From Oidiodendron maius Zn (lineage: Eukaryota; Ascomycota; Leotiomycetes; Myxotrichaceae), in assembly GCA_000827325.1 (NCBI GenBank), contig KN832871.1, forward strand, positions 372,001 to 436,000: a DNA stretch of 64,000 nt. The letters are read 5' to 3'. Under the pieces are notes generated by a model. It was not told where the DNA came from. It searched no databases and was given only the letters and a program-made list of their open reading frames with translations. A program made the translations under genes and the position numbers. The stretch's first letter is position 1. Each line of letters starts with the position of its first letter. Of the stretch, positions 1-9,931 are shown piece after piece.

Positions 1-1
1 C

Positions 2-2023
2 AAGCATGCGTCAACTCAGGCCGTCGCGACTCCTCCTGTGTCGACGCCCTTCTCTCTTTCGGGTCATCACCCAGCCTTCTCCCCTCACGGCCCACGCTCC
101 GTTGTTCCCTCGCCTCAGCAATTCAAGAAATCCCCAGCGAACTCGAACACATTATATGGATACCCTAGCGGCAGTGGAGGAGGGCACCCTACGAGCTCCT
201 CCTTCGGAGTGGGCTATGACAGCCCGTCGGCTGCATTGGCTCTAGGTAGTGTGCCTGGCCTCTCTGAGCTGGGCCTAGATGGTATGGTTACGCCGGTTCC
301 GGGTCCTTTAGGTGGAGGGGTAAGAGGAGATGAAGATGAGAGGAAGAGAAGACTGCAACAGGTTCTGGATATCCTGAAGGTATACTATATTCTGATTGCA
401 ATTTAGAATTTAGAATGCTGATGTATTTCTGAACAGACCAACAAAGGACGTCTGAGCGAGCCTGGGATTGAAAGATTAGCTAGACGAGTGGGACTGGACT
501 GTGTATGGGAGGATCATATGGGAAGCGCCGGAAATACTAGGACTCTGATCATTGCAGGGTCCTTAATGTCTCTCGATATCGACTTCTCGAACGATGTGGT
601 TAAGAAGGTGTCTTTGTCCTTCCCAGAATCAGCAGATATAGTTACCAGGCATACACAACAGGCAGGGGATATCCTTCTACGAGATCTACAGTTTTCGCCC
701 AACGAGAGCCCATTGACGAAGATGCTGGACCGTTTTGCTGCAAATTTGGAACGGCTGGCTACACTGGACAAGCTCAGTGTCATACCAGGTCTGAACTGCC
801 ACGAAGCGATCGCGGGGATTTATGAGAGTCTTGAGAGGCTTCACAAATGGGAGACGGCAAGGTTGAGAGAGCAAGATGACATGGCAGGAAAGTCCGATGA
901 GTACATTGAACGCACAGCTATGTGTACGAAGAGTGGAAAGCCTGTCATGCATACGAGAGATAGACTTGGCTTAAGTATCGACTACTGGCAAGAGAAGCGT
1001 CGTCTCACATCGATAGGCTCAAAAAGAAACATACCAAAAACTTGGTCGCTCATAGTTGAGTGCTCTACGCTCCCCGATTATGGTTATACACCCCTTCGAG
1101 TATCCGAAAAGTGGATATCACCCGAGATTCTTAAAGCAGACCCAGAAGCCGAAGAGCTCATGCTCGCGGCTGTGGGGGGTCCGGTACTGGGTTGGCTTGA
1201 ACCAGAGAGCACAATGCTCCCGACTACGGAACCACATAATCCAGATGCGATGGAGGGACTCGATCGCCAGCCGGATGGGAAGTTTCCCGAGGTCATGTTC
1301 GTAGCTAAATTCGATCCGCCATTGATTGTGCCTTATGGATTGGCCGTACAAGTTCATACAGCTACCAACGCGCATATGGACATCTATCAGACGAGCACTT
1401 TCGACGGATTATTGTTTCCGCAGGGACCAAACAGCAAAGCTGAGCCAGGGGAAGCACGAGTAGTCAAGCAGCAGACGGCTGTCCCAATCTACAGAAAAGG
1501 AGAGAAGTCTATAAGGACACATAACAATACTTTGTTCATCGATAAAGTTGACTACGGGCAAACCTTGTCAGAGCTTCCTTTCTCTCATCCAAGACAATTG
1601 GTGGAGATGCTCCCTCAACTTCGACAATATGCCTTCCTCTCGACCGTACTCAAGAACAGCTTCGGTGCCCAAAAAGGTGTCTCCGAAGAAGAAAAGAAGT
1701 CACTACGGGCTACAAGGAAGGAACAATTCGCAGATTTCATGTCCCAAGTTCCAGTTGCTGATGCAGCCGCACTAACTGTGGACGTGTCTCTAGTAACTCA
1801 ACCCCCTAGCTTGAAACTGGTATTTCCGTTCAAAGCCAGAACGGCAAATATCAAGTTTGATATTAAGCCCAATGGGGCAGTAGAAGTCAAGGAACAGAAT
1901 GTGCTTGATGAGAGTGCCATGGACGAGGGAAAGTCATTGACAATAGCCGATCTGGGAAGGATATTAGAGGTCACGGAGGACTTGGGCATTTGGGCTGAAT
2001 ATGTCACAGAGTTGACTAGGTGA
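2..2023 (+). CDS. med1: Mediator complex subunit 1 (MED1), 5' partial
   Basis: Fungal Mediator subunit 1, part of the middle module that links transcription factors to RNA polymerase II in the nucleus. The frame is open from the left edge of the window, so the true start lies outside. Exon 1 runs to 379 and exon 2 is 437-2023. The intron 380-436 has a GTATAC donor and an ACAG acceptor and keeps frame (…DILK/TNKGRLSE…). About 654 residues are visible. The N-terminal ~110 are Ser/Pro/Gly-rich and disordered. The Med1 domain starts near visible residue 127 (RLSEPGIERLARRVGLDCVW) and continues to the C-terminus, including DYGYTPLRVSEKWIS and the closing ILEVTEDLGIWAEYV. The length fits fungal MED1. 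Confidence in family is high; the start is unknown. Confidence 0.88.
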
Positions 2024-2946
2024 ATGATACCCAAAATATAAAGTAATCATTTTAGATATTGAAACTTGACGTAATGCGTCTTCAATCCTTTATTCATCTA
2101 CTTCTCTATGACTTGCCTGCCACCTCATAAAATATTTCGTATGAAGAGGAATAATAAAATATCGGAATACTTACTCGCCAGTGTGGTAAGCGAGAGGGGC
2201 TTCTACTCCGAACATACAAAATGCCGAAAAATATCAGGCCTTGATCTGCGGAGGCATGATGCGAGAAAAAAATACGAGCGGGAAAAGAAAAAAAAGGACA
2301 ACAATTATGGAGCTAATCCATCTACATTTTCAATCCAAGATACAATCTTGGCGGTGCTGAGAATCGCACCCAGATTGAAACAGGTCAGTAGAGTAATTCC
2401 AGTGAGGGAATTCCACAACGTCACGTGCTACCATTCGTAGCTAATTTGCCCTTTCCATCGTCCCAACTTTACCAATGAACGGCTACGTATATACTTCTCC
2501 ATTATGCGCCTCTTGTGCAAATGGCTCTATCCCGGAGTATGAGTATTGGAGTACTACCATTTAACCGATCAATAGATGGGATTTGAATTATAGGGACAAA
2601 CAACCATTTGGACGGAAGGCTAGGTCTTTATATCATTCATAATTATCCCTATTTTGTCTCATTTGAGAGATAAAATTGAAAGGCAAAGTGTGCTTGTCCC
2701 ATACTCGTTTCATATTTATTGGCCGCTGTTATTTGAATAAACTGTAACAAATGACCATCTTTGATGTTTCATGGGTTAAAGAGTTGCGGGGGAGGATTCC
2801 CGAAATCCTAAACACTGACAAACTCCAGTCTCCTGGCAGCCAAACTTCGATCTCTATTCTTTAAACTTCATGTAATCTACGTCATGTAGGTTAGTTCCAT
2901 AGCGTCAGCCAATATCTTACAATTCTTTGTCTGTCTACCGCAGGTA
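2024..2946. other. Intergenic region MED1 / hypothetical protein
   Basis: AT-rich spacer of about 0.9 kb with no ORF I would call a gene. A reading frame at 2108-2440 is Lys/Arg-rich, lacks a recognisable domain and looks like chance. A CACGTG-containing stretch near 2420 could be an E-box-like site but is unsupported. Confidence 0.5.
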
Positions 2947-4779
2947 ATGAATTGGACTGGTGGTCGCCTGTCCAGGCATTCCAACGCAAACCGCTCCCTA
3001 AAGGCTCGCCAGAAGCAGCACTTTGCCAAGGTTCAGGCAAGCCTTCGCAATGGAGCACAAAAGCCGAGTCAGTTGAAGGTTTCATTGCCTGATAACATCA
3101 TAGAAAGCAATGTAGGCAGTTGTCGTTCATCTTCTGGCGGTAAACATTCTAACAGCCGGGGAAACCTGCTACTTCCACCACACCAAAGTAGCTCCTACAG
3201 CTTGCAGGTTCCCCTGGATACCGATCTTCATCCTGGACCTGGTTTCCAGCGACCTCAGAGCATAAACCCAACGAATCGCGACCCACTCACATGGAAGGTA
3301 GATAGGGTTCCTGAAGATGACCTCTACAACGCAACCCCACTGCCAATAGGAAGGAAGAGAAAACAGGATTTTCCCATAGCTAAAATAGCAAGAGAAAGTG
3401 AGCAGGATCAGGAAGAAGTGTCACAGTCTGAAAGGAGACGAAGGGTACTTAGGAAAGGGGATTGGGTGGGTGTCAGCATCCAGCGGCCTTTACAGCTTAC
3501 ATTTGCTTCTTCGAATAATGCTGAGCTGGTGGGTAGAAGAAGGAAAGTAACGGATGGCCACCAAGCAAAATACGACCATAAGAGGCAGTCATTCCGCGGG
3601 TCACCAATCGTAGCCATGAATCAAAAACAGCCGCCAGGAACTGCAGGTGGACGACAGTATGGCATGGAACAGCTACGAACATCCGATGTGAGGATATCAA
3701 TCGGTGGACGAGTGGTTCCTCCCGGCTTTAATTCGAGCTCAATTCCAAGTAGGGGGCGAGAGCAATCTGCTCGTAACTACCATTTTGGACGATCTCCAGT
3801 ATCCTCGTCTGATGTGATGCTACTCGACAATGAAGATTATCCTGGGAGTGAGTTACAAGCAAGTAAAAGGTGCACATGCTCGGTGATAGAGAAGCCAGAA
3901 ATATATGGCAATCGATCAGACCGTTATGAGAGAGAATATAACTCACTTGGTTGGAATTCGGCAACAGATTTCGGATATGACGAATACGAAGACCAGTCAA
4001 CTAGGACGGGTGTCTCTCATGCAGGAAATTGTGGTAACAGAATTCGCGCAATTAGAAGAAGCACCCAAAAGAAACAAGGGGAGTCTATTGTCTCTACATC
4101 AACAGCATCTCTCGAGCACCCCAAACCACAGAGCTTCAGGACATCTCTCCTTCTGCGCTCCGACTCCGCAGAAATAACTACGAGTGTTGTTGCTCAGGTT
4201 GGAAATCTAAAGCCTATGGTTCCCAGTTCTCAAGTTGTTGATAATGAACTTTGGGAATCCTGGGCGGGACCAACATTTAACGAACACTCAGTTCCGGAAT
4301 CAGCCCACGACCATGGATCTAGCAAACCTCGAAAATCAATAAGTCCTGCGGTTAGTCAATTTCCTGGTTGTTGCGAGTCAAACGGAGAGTGCTTTAGATA
4401 TAGCGCGGAGTATCCGAGTACAGAATCTGAATGGGCACAATCCTCTAGGTGTGATGAGTTGTCACAAAGCCCTAATCAACCTCCATCGATTACCACTGGC
4501 GAGATATATGGAGGAATTCCCATTTCCTCTAATGTTGAGACGGGAGAAATACTGTGCCCAGAAACTCAGGGTGGTATTCAGCAAGGATTTCAGCCGGATC
4601 GTAGTGGAGACGATCAACCGGTTAAGGCGCCTGAGGACTCAGATACCGATAAAATTTGGCAGAAGTTCGTCTTCGGTAGCAGTGATGACGAAATTGAAGT
4701 TGTGGAGGACCAAATAGAAAGTGGCGCCTCCACTCTCTGGTCTCAGAATGAATACTTCCTTCCGCCTTGCCGATGTTAA
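2947..4779 (+). CDS. Uncharacterised fungal protein, 610 aa, probably nuclear
   Basis: Single-exon frame of 610 residues. It opens with MNWTGGRLSRHS followed by a basic stretch ending QKQHFAK. I recall similar openings on several uncharacterised Pezizomycotina proteins, but cannot verify this here. The rest is low-complexity and rich in Ser, Arg, Gln and Pro, with basic clusters such as GRKRKQ and SERRRRVLRKGDW (near residues 134 and 155) that could be nuclear localisation signals. The tail is acidic (SSDDEIEVVEDQIE). No catalytic domain, signal peptide or membrane segment is visible. The start was chosen because the motif sits at the first ATG. An AG just before it (2943) leaves open an upstream non-coding exon. 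Function unknown. Confidence 0.7.
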   Translation: MNWTGGRLSRHSNANRSLKARQKQHFAKVQASLRNGAQKPSQLKVSLPDNIIESNVGSCRSSSGGKHSNSRGNLLLPPHQSSSYSLQVPLDTDLHPGPGFQRPQSINPTNRDPLTWKVDRVPEDDLYNATPLPIGRKRKQDFPIAKIARESEQDQEEVSQSERRRRVLRKGDWVGVSIQRPLQLTFASSNNAELVGRRRKVTDGHQAKYDHKRQSFRGSPIVAMNQKQPPGTAGGRQYGMEQLRTSDVRISIGGRVVPPGFNSSSIPSRGREQSARNYHFGRSPVSSSDVMLLDNEDYPGSELQASKRCTCSVIEKPEIYGNRSDRYEREYNSLGWNSATDFGYDEYEDQSTRTGVSHAGNCGNRIRAIRRSTQKKQGESIVSTSTASLEHPKPQSFRTSLLLRSDSAEITTSVVAQVGNLKPMVPSSQVVDNELWESWAGPTFNEHSVPESAHDHGSSKPRKSISPAVSQFPGCCESNGECFRYSAEYPSTESEWAQSSRCDELSQSPNQPPSITTGEIYGGIPISSNVETGEILCPETQGGIQQGFQPDRSGDDQPVKAPEDSDTDKIWQKFVFGSSDDEIEVVEDQIESGASTLWSQNEYFLPPCRC

Positions 4780-5327
4780 CTCTTACATCTGCGTAAATTT
4801 TGTACGAGCCCAATTGACCCAATGGCGATGATTACTTCTTGCCAGTTATATGCACGGAGTCAATGGCGATTTGAGTAACTATCCAAAATTCCTATTGACT
4901 TGACTTGACCTGGGAAGTTATTGTGTCAGCGAAAGGTCGGAAAAGATTTTGCTCACTTTAAAGCTCATGAGCGTTGTCCCAGAGTGGAAATAAAAATTAG
5001 ACTGATATAGATATTTGTAGATCGAGTTTAAACCGAAATTCCGAAATCCTCTTAAACACGTAACATTATATGAATGCGTGATAACGAACTGAAATTAAAC
5101 CAGGAAACCGACAACTTCTCTGCCAAACGGTTCGAAATGCCCTGGGACCTCTCTGGAAGGCAAAGGGGTGGGATTGTCGTTTTGATAATCACACAGTCAT
5201 CACTCCCTGAACCCCCCTCCCCTGTAAGCATGATGTCAAGTTTATTTACCTCGGAACGGAGCTTCACAGAAAAGTTGCTAAATAACAATCTGCTAGAGAC
5301 TCGACCTACCGCTATATATTTCGAATC
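4780..5327. other. Intergenic region
   Basis: About 0.55 kb between two same-strand genes. It presumably holds the 3' end of the hypothetical gene and the Sdh5 promoter. Overlapping small frames on both strands show no conserved features. Confidence 0.5.
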
Positions 5328-6238
5328 ATGGCATTGGTACGACACACATTTCGCTCCGCGCGACCGTCAGTGGCCTTTGGCCGGTATCTGTCAAGTGCTT
5401 CACGTCGATTTGCTGGCCCTGGCAACGCAAAAGAACATTTGACAGCAGAAGACCACCGCAAGATACAGCGAGAGAGACCCCTCAATCCAGATATACCCGG
5501 TTCATATTCTACGATCAAAAACAAGATGCCGTTAGTCGGGGCTCATGAGCCACCGCCGGATCTTCTCACATCGGTTGACCCAGATTTCAAGACTGACAAC
5601 TCAATACACGAGGGCGAGATAGGAGTTGGGGAGTTGCAAGGCGCCAAATTCAAAATTGAACCTCTACGAAGAACAGGCGAAAATCTAAATACAATGAGAG
5701 CGAGGCTGTTATGTCCGTATTCAATTCGATTTTCTCTTCCCTTGAAGACAACGCTGACGATCTCTGGACAGATCAGAGTCGCAAGAGAGGTACCTTGGAG
5801 AGTGATCTCCTGATGTCTACTTTTGCCGACGCGCATTTAAATCATATGACAAAAGAACAGTTGGAGCAATACGATCGATTTCTGGACGAGAATGACTGGG
5901 ATATATATTACTGGGCAACCCAAGAACCTGAAGAGTCGGGGGACAGCTCCTCCACCAAGAAGGGTGAGAACACTGTCAATGAGCCTGTAGCGGAGCCGCG
6001 AAGCACAGGGGAGTGGGCACAGACAGTGGGCACATTCAAGCCAGCGTACCGCCCAGTGCCAACTCGGTGGCAGAATAGCGAAATCTTAGCTATGCTGAGG
6101 AAACATGTCCTGTCAAGATCAGCCAGCGGCGTCCAGAAAGGACATGCTGGTGTTAGTGGAGATGGACTGAACCAGAGCGTCAAAGGTACCGGTGGTGGCG
6201 GTAAGAGATACAAAGATCCCTTAAATTGCAATTTCTAA
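5328..6238 (+). CDS. sdh5: Succinate dehydrogenase assembly factor 2, mitochondrial (Sdh5/Emi5)
   Basis: Mitochondrial matrix factor needed for covalent flavinylation of the SDH flavoprotein subunit. Exons 5328-5712 and 5772-6238 give 283 aa. The intron 5713-5771 has a GTCCGT donor, a GCTGAC branch site and an ACAG acceptor. The N-terminus is Arg/Ser-rich with almost no acidic residues ([20 protein letters not shown]), a typical mitochondrial presequence. The splice joins RARLLY to [14 protein letters not shown], the family hallmark (RSRKRG-type motif). It is followed by [15 protein letters not shown], also conserved. The C-terminal ~100 residues are a Ser/Gly/Pro-rich extension longer than in yeast Emi5, as is common in filamentous fungi. 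Confidence 0.93.
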
Positions 6239-7749
6239 CGACGTTCAATAGGTATGGCATTTATGCCACCCGTCTTCCAGACTGACCGACGATAAATTAT
6301 GTTTAGCCATGTATATTATGCGCAAAACTGGATTCATTATTGTAGTCTAGTTTATTTGACCTAAACTTTGCTACTTCTTCCGTGCTCCTCCACTGGGCAG
6401 CTATACGTTTATTATCCGTTTGAGAAAGCCTAAGTCAGAATAGCAGCCCTCGATATGTTCACGACGTTCCGCTGTAGGGCTATCTTTGTTTATGCTGCAA
6501 AGTCGGAAAAGTAATTTCCCATTTCCAAGGCATCTACTAAGACCATTCCGGAATTATAATGCGCTTCCTTTCACATCAGTACTCCTTTCGCTCTTCTCCT
6601 TGCACCCAAGTGGCTGTTCATACTTTCAGAATAGGAGACCACCGCGATTTGAGAGCGACAGCCTTTAGGGGGCTTGAATCATAAGAATGAGTATCTAACT
6701 CGGATTCAATCTCGCTGATACGGGTAGTGAAGGGTTCGAATTGTTGTGTCTAGCTCTCTGTTGCTTTCTCTTTGACATAATTGTATACAAAGCTAGGAAT
6801 GATACGAGTGTATTCTGCGCTCCACAGGCTTGTGAATAAGTGCGTGGACACCTATTAAGCGGGTAAGGAGAAATTTCTACATCAATCATGCAGAGATCGA
6901 GCACTGCCCCATAAGTTCCAGCGTCTTCACCTGCTGGAATCTTTGTGTCTCACTGAGGCATATGTCTACCAGGAGACAGTTTTGGTAGTGACTTTGGCAA
7001 GGGGTTCAAGATACATTCCAAAGATCTAACACACATTCTCCAGCTTCGTCGCAACCGGAAATTTTAAAAGGTATTCTCTGAAATGGCCAGTAAGTAGCTT
7101 TGCCTAGTTCTGCCTCTTGCCATAAAGAGTAAATCAGTGGTAATTACAAGTGACCATGTCTCTTAAGATTTCTGTGAAGGTAATTCGTATTGCTGGCTCT
7201 ATCACTACAAGATAAAATATTGCGGCCACGAACGGAGTATAATTCTGCTGTGTAAAAATTGTTTCTCCGTCAGAAACAATGCTCGCACATTTCCTACGTA
7301 CCGGATGACACTGGGTATAAGGCCGGTAGATTCTCCTTGTCGAGGAATGCGGGTTCTGCCCAGCTATTTCCCATGCCACCAACCTAGTTGTGAACCTTGG
7401 ACCCCAGACAGCCGAATAACTAATTGCGGCCCATAGCGCAGCATTACCTCTCTCAAGAATCTGTCTTTATTGTGCCGGTACGTGAAGCCTCGTATAGGCA
7501 TACTCTGGCCTCTCTCAGGAATCTGTCTTTGTCGCCCGCTACGATAAGCCTCCTATGAGCATGAGGCTGTATGGATACTTGGTTACCTTACTGCTACATT
7601 CCTCAGAGTTCATTGTGATAGCAGTCTGGATGATGGAGTTACCAAAGATCCGCAGATATATGCCAGATCTCTGCCTCCTTTAAATATTTTGGACACAACA
7701 TCTTGCACAACCCTTCTCGGTTGTTAAGGTGGATCACCATACTCTCAGA
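6239..7749. promoter_or_regulatory. wetA upstream region with six AbaA-type CATTCY motifs
   Basis: A 1.5-kb gene-free stretch before wetA. Reading both strands I find CATTCC at 6544, 7014 and 7597, its complement GGAATG at 6796 and 7344, and AGAATG (CATTCT complement) at 6684. About 1.5 CATTCY sites are expected by chance in this length. CATTCY is the known binding site of the TEA-domain regulator AbaA, which activates wetA in Aspergillus. One BrlA-like MRAGGGR match (CAAGGGG) lies near 6998. The region also contains the 62-bp tandem repeat listed separately. Binding is inferred, not shown. Confidence 0.45.
7447..7570. repeat. Imperfect tandem duplication, two copies of ~62 bp
   Basis: Copy 1 starts at 7447 and copy 2 at 7509. 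Both open with CCTCTCTCA(A/G)GAATCTGTC and share an AAGCCTC block later, with scattered substitutions between. Non-coding, about 180-300 bp upstream of the wetA start codon. Confidence 0.7.
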
Positions 7750-9372
7750 ATGCCACTCCCTTTAGCTGACTCCTGTATGCTCACAATGACTCCAAATGAG
7801 TTCGGACCAAATTATGAAACCTTGGGGGCTGACTTCTTTGACGACTATTTTGCTCTCAACCCAACAATAAAATTAGAGAATAATTACTCTGCTATGCCAG
7901 ATCCAAATCTCTTTCGAAGCACCAGCGGCAACAATGGACCTGTGGATACATTTTGGACCTCGCAAGGAGATGGTGTGAGAGATTCCTCTCAAAAGGAAGA
8001 GGCAGGAATCGAAATGTGGACTCAAAATATAACCACCTCGCAAGGAAATCCTATCTATTCAGAGTCATCTGAGATGGCAGCACTATCTGAAAGTGAGATT
8101 CCCAGCCTTGAAGGCATCAAATTAGATTCTCCTCACACCCCGACTCGCTTCCCATCATCCTTCTCACAGTCTCCATATGACACAGCAACGTTTCTGAGGA
8201 CGCCAAGTGGTATTTCGGATACCTCTGTTAAGAGCTTGACGGCTTTCTCTAGTAATAGCCTTCGAAACCCAATTCGGAAAGCTAATTCATTCCCTAAGGT
8301 AATGCGACAGTCTCACAGAAACAATTCTGATATCTATACCAACAGACTTGATTCCACTCAACTGGATCTCAGCTTTCAGAGCCACCCGGGCAATATTCGC
8401 ACATCCGCCTCTTTAGACTTTTTTCGTACGCTAGATAACCCAGCGAGAGGAGGGGTCGAGAATGAGAGCCTACCATACATAAATGGCATCGCACAAAGCT
8501 TTGCCTCCCCAGATTTCAATTTTGAGACTCTTTTACCAACTCCAATATCAGATATGCAACCGGATAGAGTGGCTAGCGAGCATCAAGCATCAAAGAATGG
8601 GCTATTCTCACCAACGACCAAATTTGAGTACTCTTCAAACCGATCCTCTCCTACTCAAACTTCATCGGGCTTTCCTGCAAGGAATCAGCCTATGGGATTC
8701 CAAACTGGGGCAGACTCGCCAATCTGGTGGAACCATGCAAATACAGTACCTATAGCTCAACCATCCCCAACGGCGATATGTACAAACCCGAATCGGGCTA
8801 CCGGAAGCGTTGCTGTACAATTACAAGGCAAGCTATCACATGTTGTAAACGGCCCTCCATGTCTTCCCACAAGTATGGCTTCCGGCCCAGGATTTTCTTC
8901 AGATTATTCTTTCTCTGTGGGATCCTCCATGGCTCGGCAATGCATCTCGACACAATCTCAGCTCCAATGCCCTACTCAGGGAAAACGGAATGACACAGAA
9001 GTATCACAAATGCGGCCTCGACTGGTACGAAAACCTCGATTTGGCCCGGCCGAATCTGATTATCTGCCTCCTACCCCATCCCCCGAGTTACAGGTCCGGA
9101 AGCGAAAGACATCCAAGCAAAACAAACAAAACAAGCAATCTATGCCGCGAACTCCGTCACTTGGGACATCAGTCGACTTTGTCAACTACACACCGGAGGA
9201 TAGCAAGAAAATCCTGACGGGCGTGGCGCCGAGCGGATCGTCGAAGACAAAAGCGAGGAGAGAAAAAGAGGCGTTTGAAAAGAGGAGAAAATTGTCGCAA
9301 GCAGCAGTCAGAGCTGTGAGGGCTGTTGGTGGTGATGTCACCGCACTTGTTGAGGAAGGTTTACTTGTATGA
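7750..9372 (+). CDS. wetA: WetA, conidial maturation regulator
   Basis: Developmental regulator acting last in the BrlA-AbaA-WetA cascade; it controls conidial wall maturation and dormancy. The strongest evidence is the C-terminal 66 residues (475-540 of 540): VDFVNYTPEDSKKILTG, then GVAPSGSSKTKARREKEA, RRKLSQAA and AVGGDVTALVEEG. This is the signature block of WetA, and I recognise it from the Aspergillus protein. The remainder is Ser/Thr/Asn/Pro-rich and disordered, with an acidic aromatic patch near the N-terminus (DFFDDYFALNP) at the position of the conserved LFNQYV-type element. The frame is open upstream to a GTG at 7729, but the first ATG is 7750. An upstream exon cannot be excluded. 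Expression is probably restricted to conidiation. Confidence 0.85.
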   Translation: MPLPLADSCMLTMTPNEFGPNYETLGADFFDDYFALNPTIKLENNYSAMPDPNLFRSTSGNNGPVDTFWTSQGDGVRDSSQKEEAGIEMWTQNITTSQGNPIYSESSEMAALSESEIPSLEGIKLDSPHTPTRFPSSFSQSPYDTATFLRTPSGISDTSVKSLTAFSSNSLRNPIRKANSFPKVMRQSHRNNSDIYTNRLDSTQLDLSFQSHPGNIRTSASLDFFRTLDNPARGGVENESLPYINGIAQSFASPDFNFETLLPTPISDMQPDRVASEHQASKNGLFSPTTKFEYSSNRSSPTQTSSGFPARNQPMGFQTGADSPIWWNHANTVPIAQPSPTAICTNPNRATGSVAVQLQGKLSHVVNGPPCLPTSMASGPGFSSDYSFSVGSSMARQCISTQSQLQCPTQGKRNDTEVSQMRPRLVRKPRFGPAESDYLPPTPSPELQVRKRKTSKQNKQNKQSMPRTPSLGTSVDFVNYTPEDSKKILTGVAPSGSSKTKARREKEAFEKRRKLSQAAVRAVRAVGGDVTALVEEGLLV

Positions 9373-9931
9373 TAATAGTACTTTGGGCGACAAAAATTAT
9401 TTACTACAAAATTCTATCGGCGTATTGGGGAGAAACTTTAACATAGAAGGCCGCTGTACAATCAATTGTGTAACTACATTGGAAGATAGCAATCCCAAAA
9501 ATACGAAGACTTTATCAGTCTGTCACACTAATCCTACCCAGCTAAACCCTTTACTAATTTCAATATCCACTTAATAAACGTGGCTATCCCCTTACACTTC
9601 TTCCTGGCTAACGAATTCGATTTAGGGAGAAAATTCGCTTATAAGCGAGACCCCTATATGCGGACTTGTTGTATATATTCAGCCAGTATCAATTCCTTTG
9701 TGCCGAAAGCTAAACCAGGTTTCAGACCTGCTGCCACAGCGAGTTGGATTCGAGTGTGGGCGATGCCCAAAAGTCCCTCCAGAGAGGCAATTTTTGGCCC
9801 TCGAGTGTTCGCTCTCGTGTTTATTTTGGAACAGGACGATTATGCCGCGCTCGCTTTGTTAAGTATGTTTGTTTTTTTTTTTTTTTTGTTAAGTTAAAAG
9901 TAGCACAAATGTACGTATATATATATGCGAT
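9373..9931. other. Convergent 3' spacer between wetA and the thioesterase gene
   Basis: Tail-to-tail region. It holds a run of 16 T at 9872-9887 and a TATATATA stretch near 9917. No supported gene; the small frames here lack recognisable content. Confidence 0.5.

Noticed and set aside
2341-2420. tRNA-like stretch (GGGTGCGATTCTCAGCACC on the minus strand)
   Set aside because: The loop is not a normal T-loop and no acceptor or anticodon stems fit around it.
6725-6760. GGGTTCGAATTG resembling a tRNA B box
   Set aside because: No paired T-stem or other arms are present. GGTTCGA matches at about 5130 and 60740 fail likewise.
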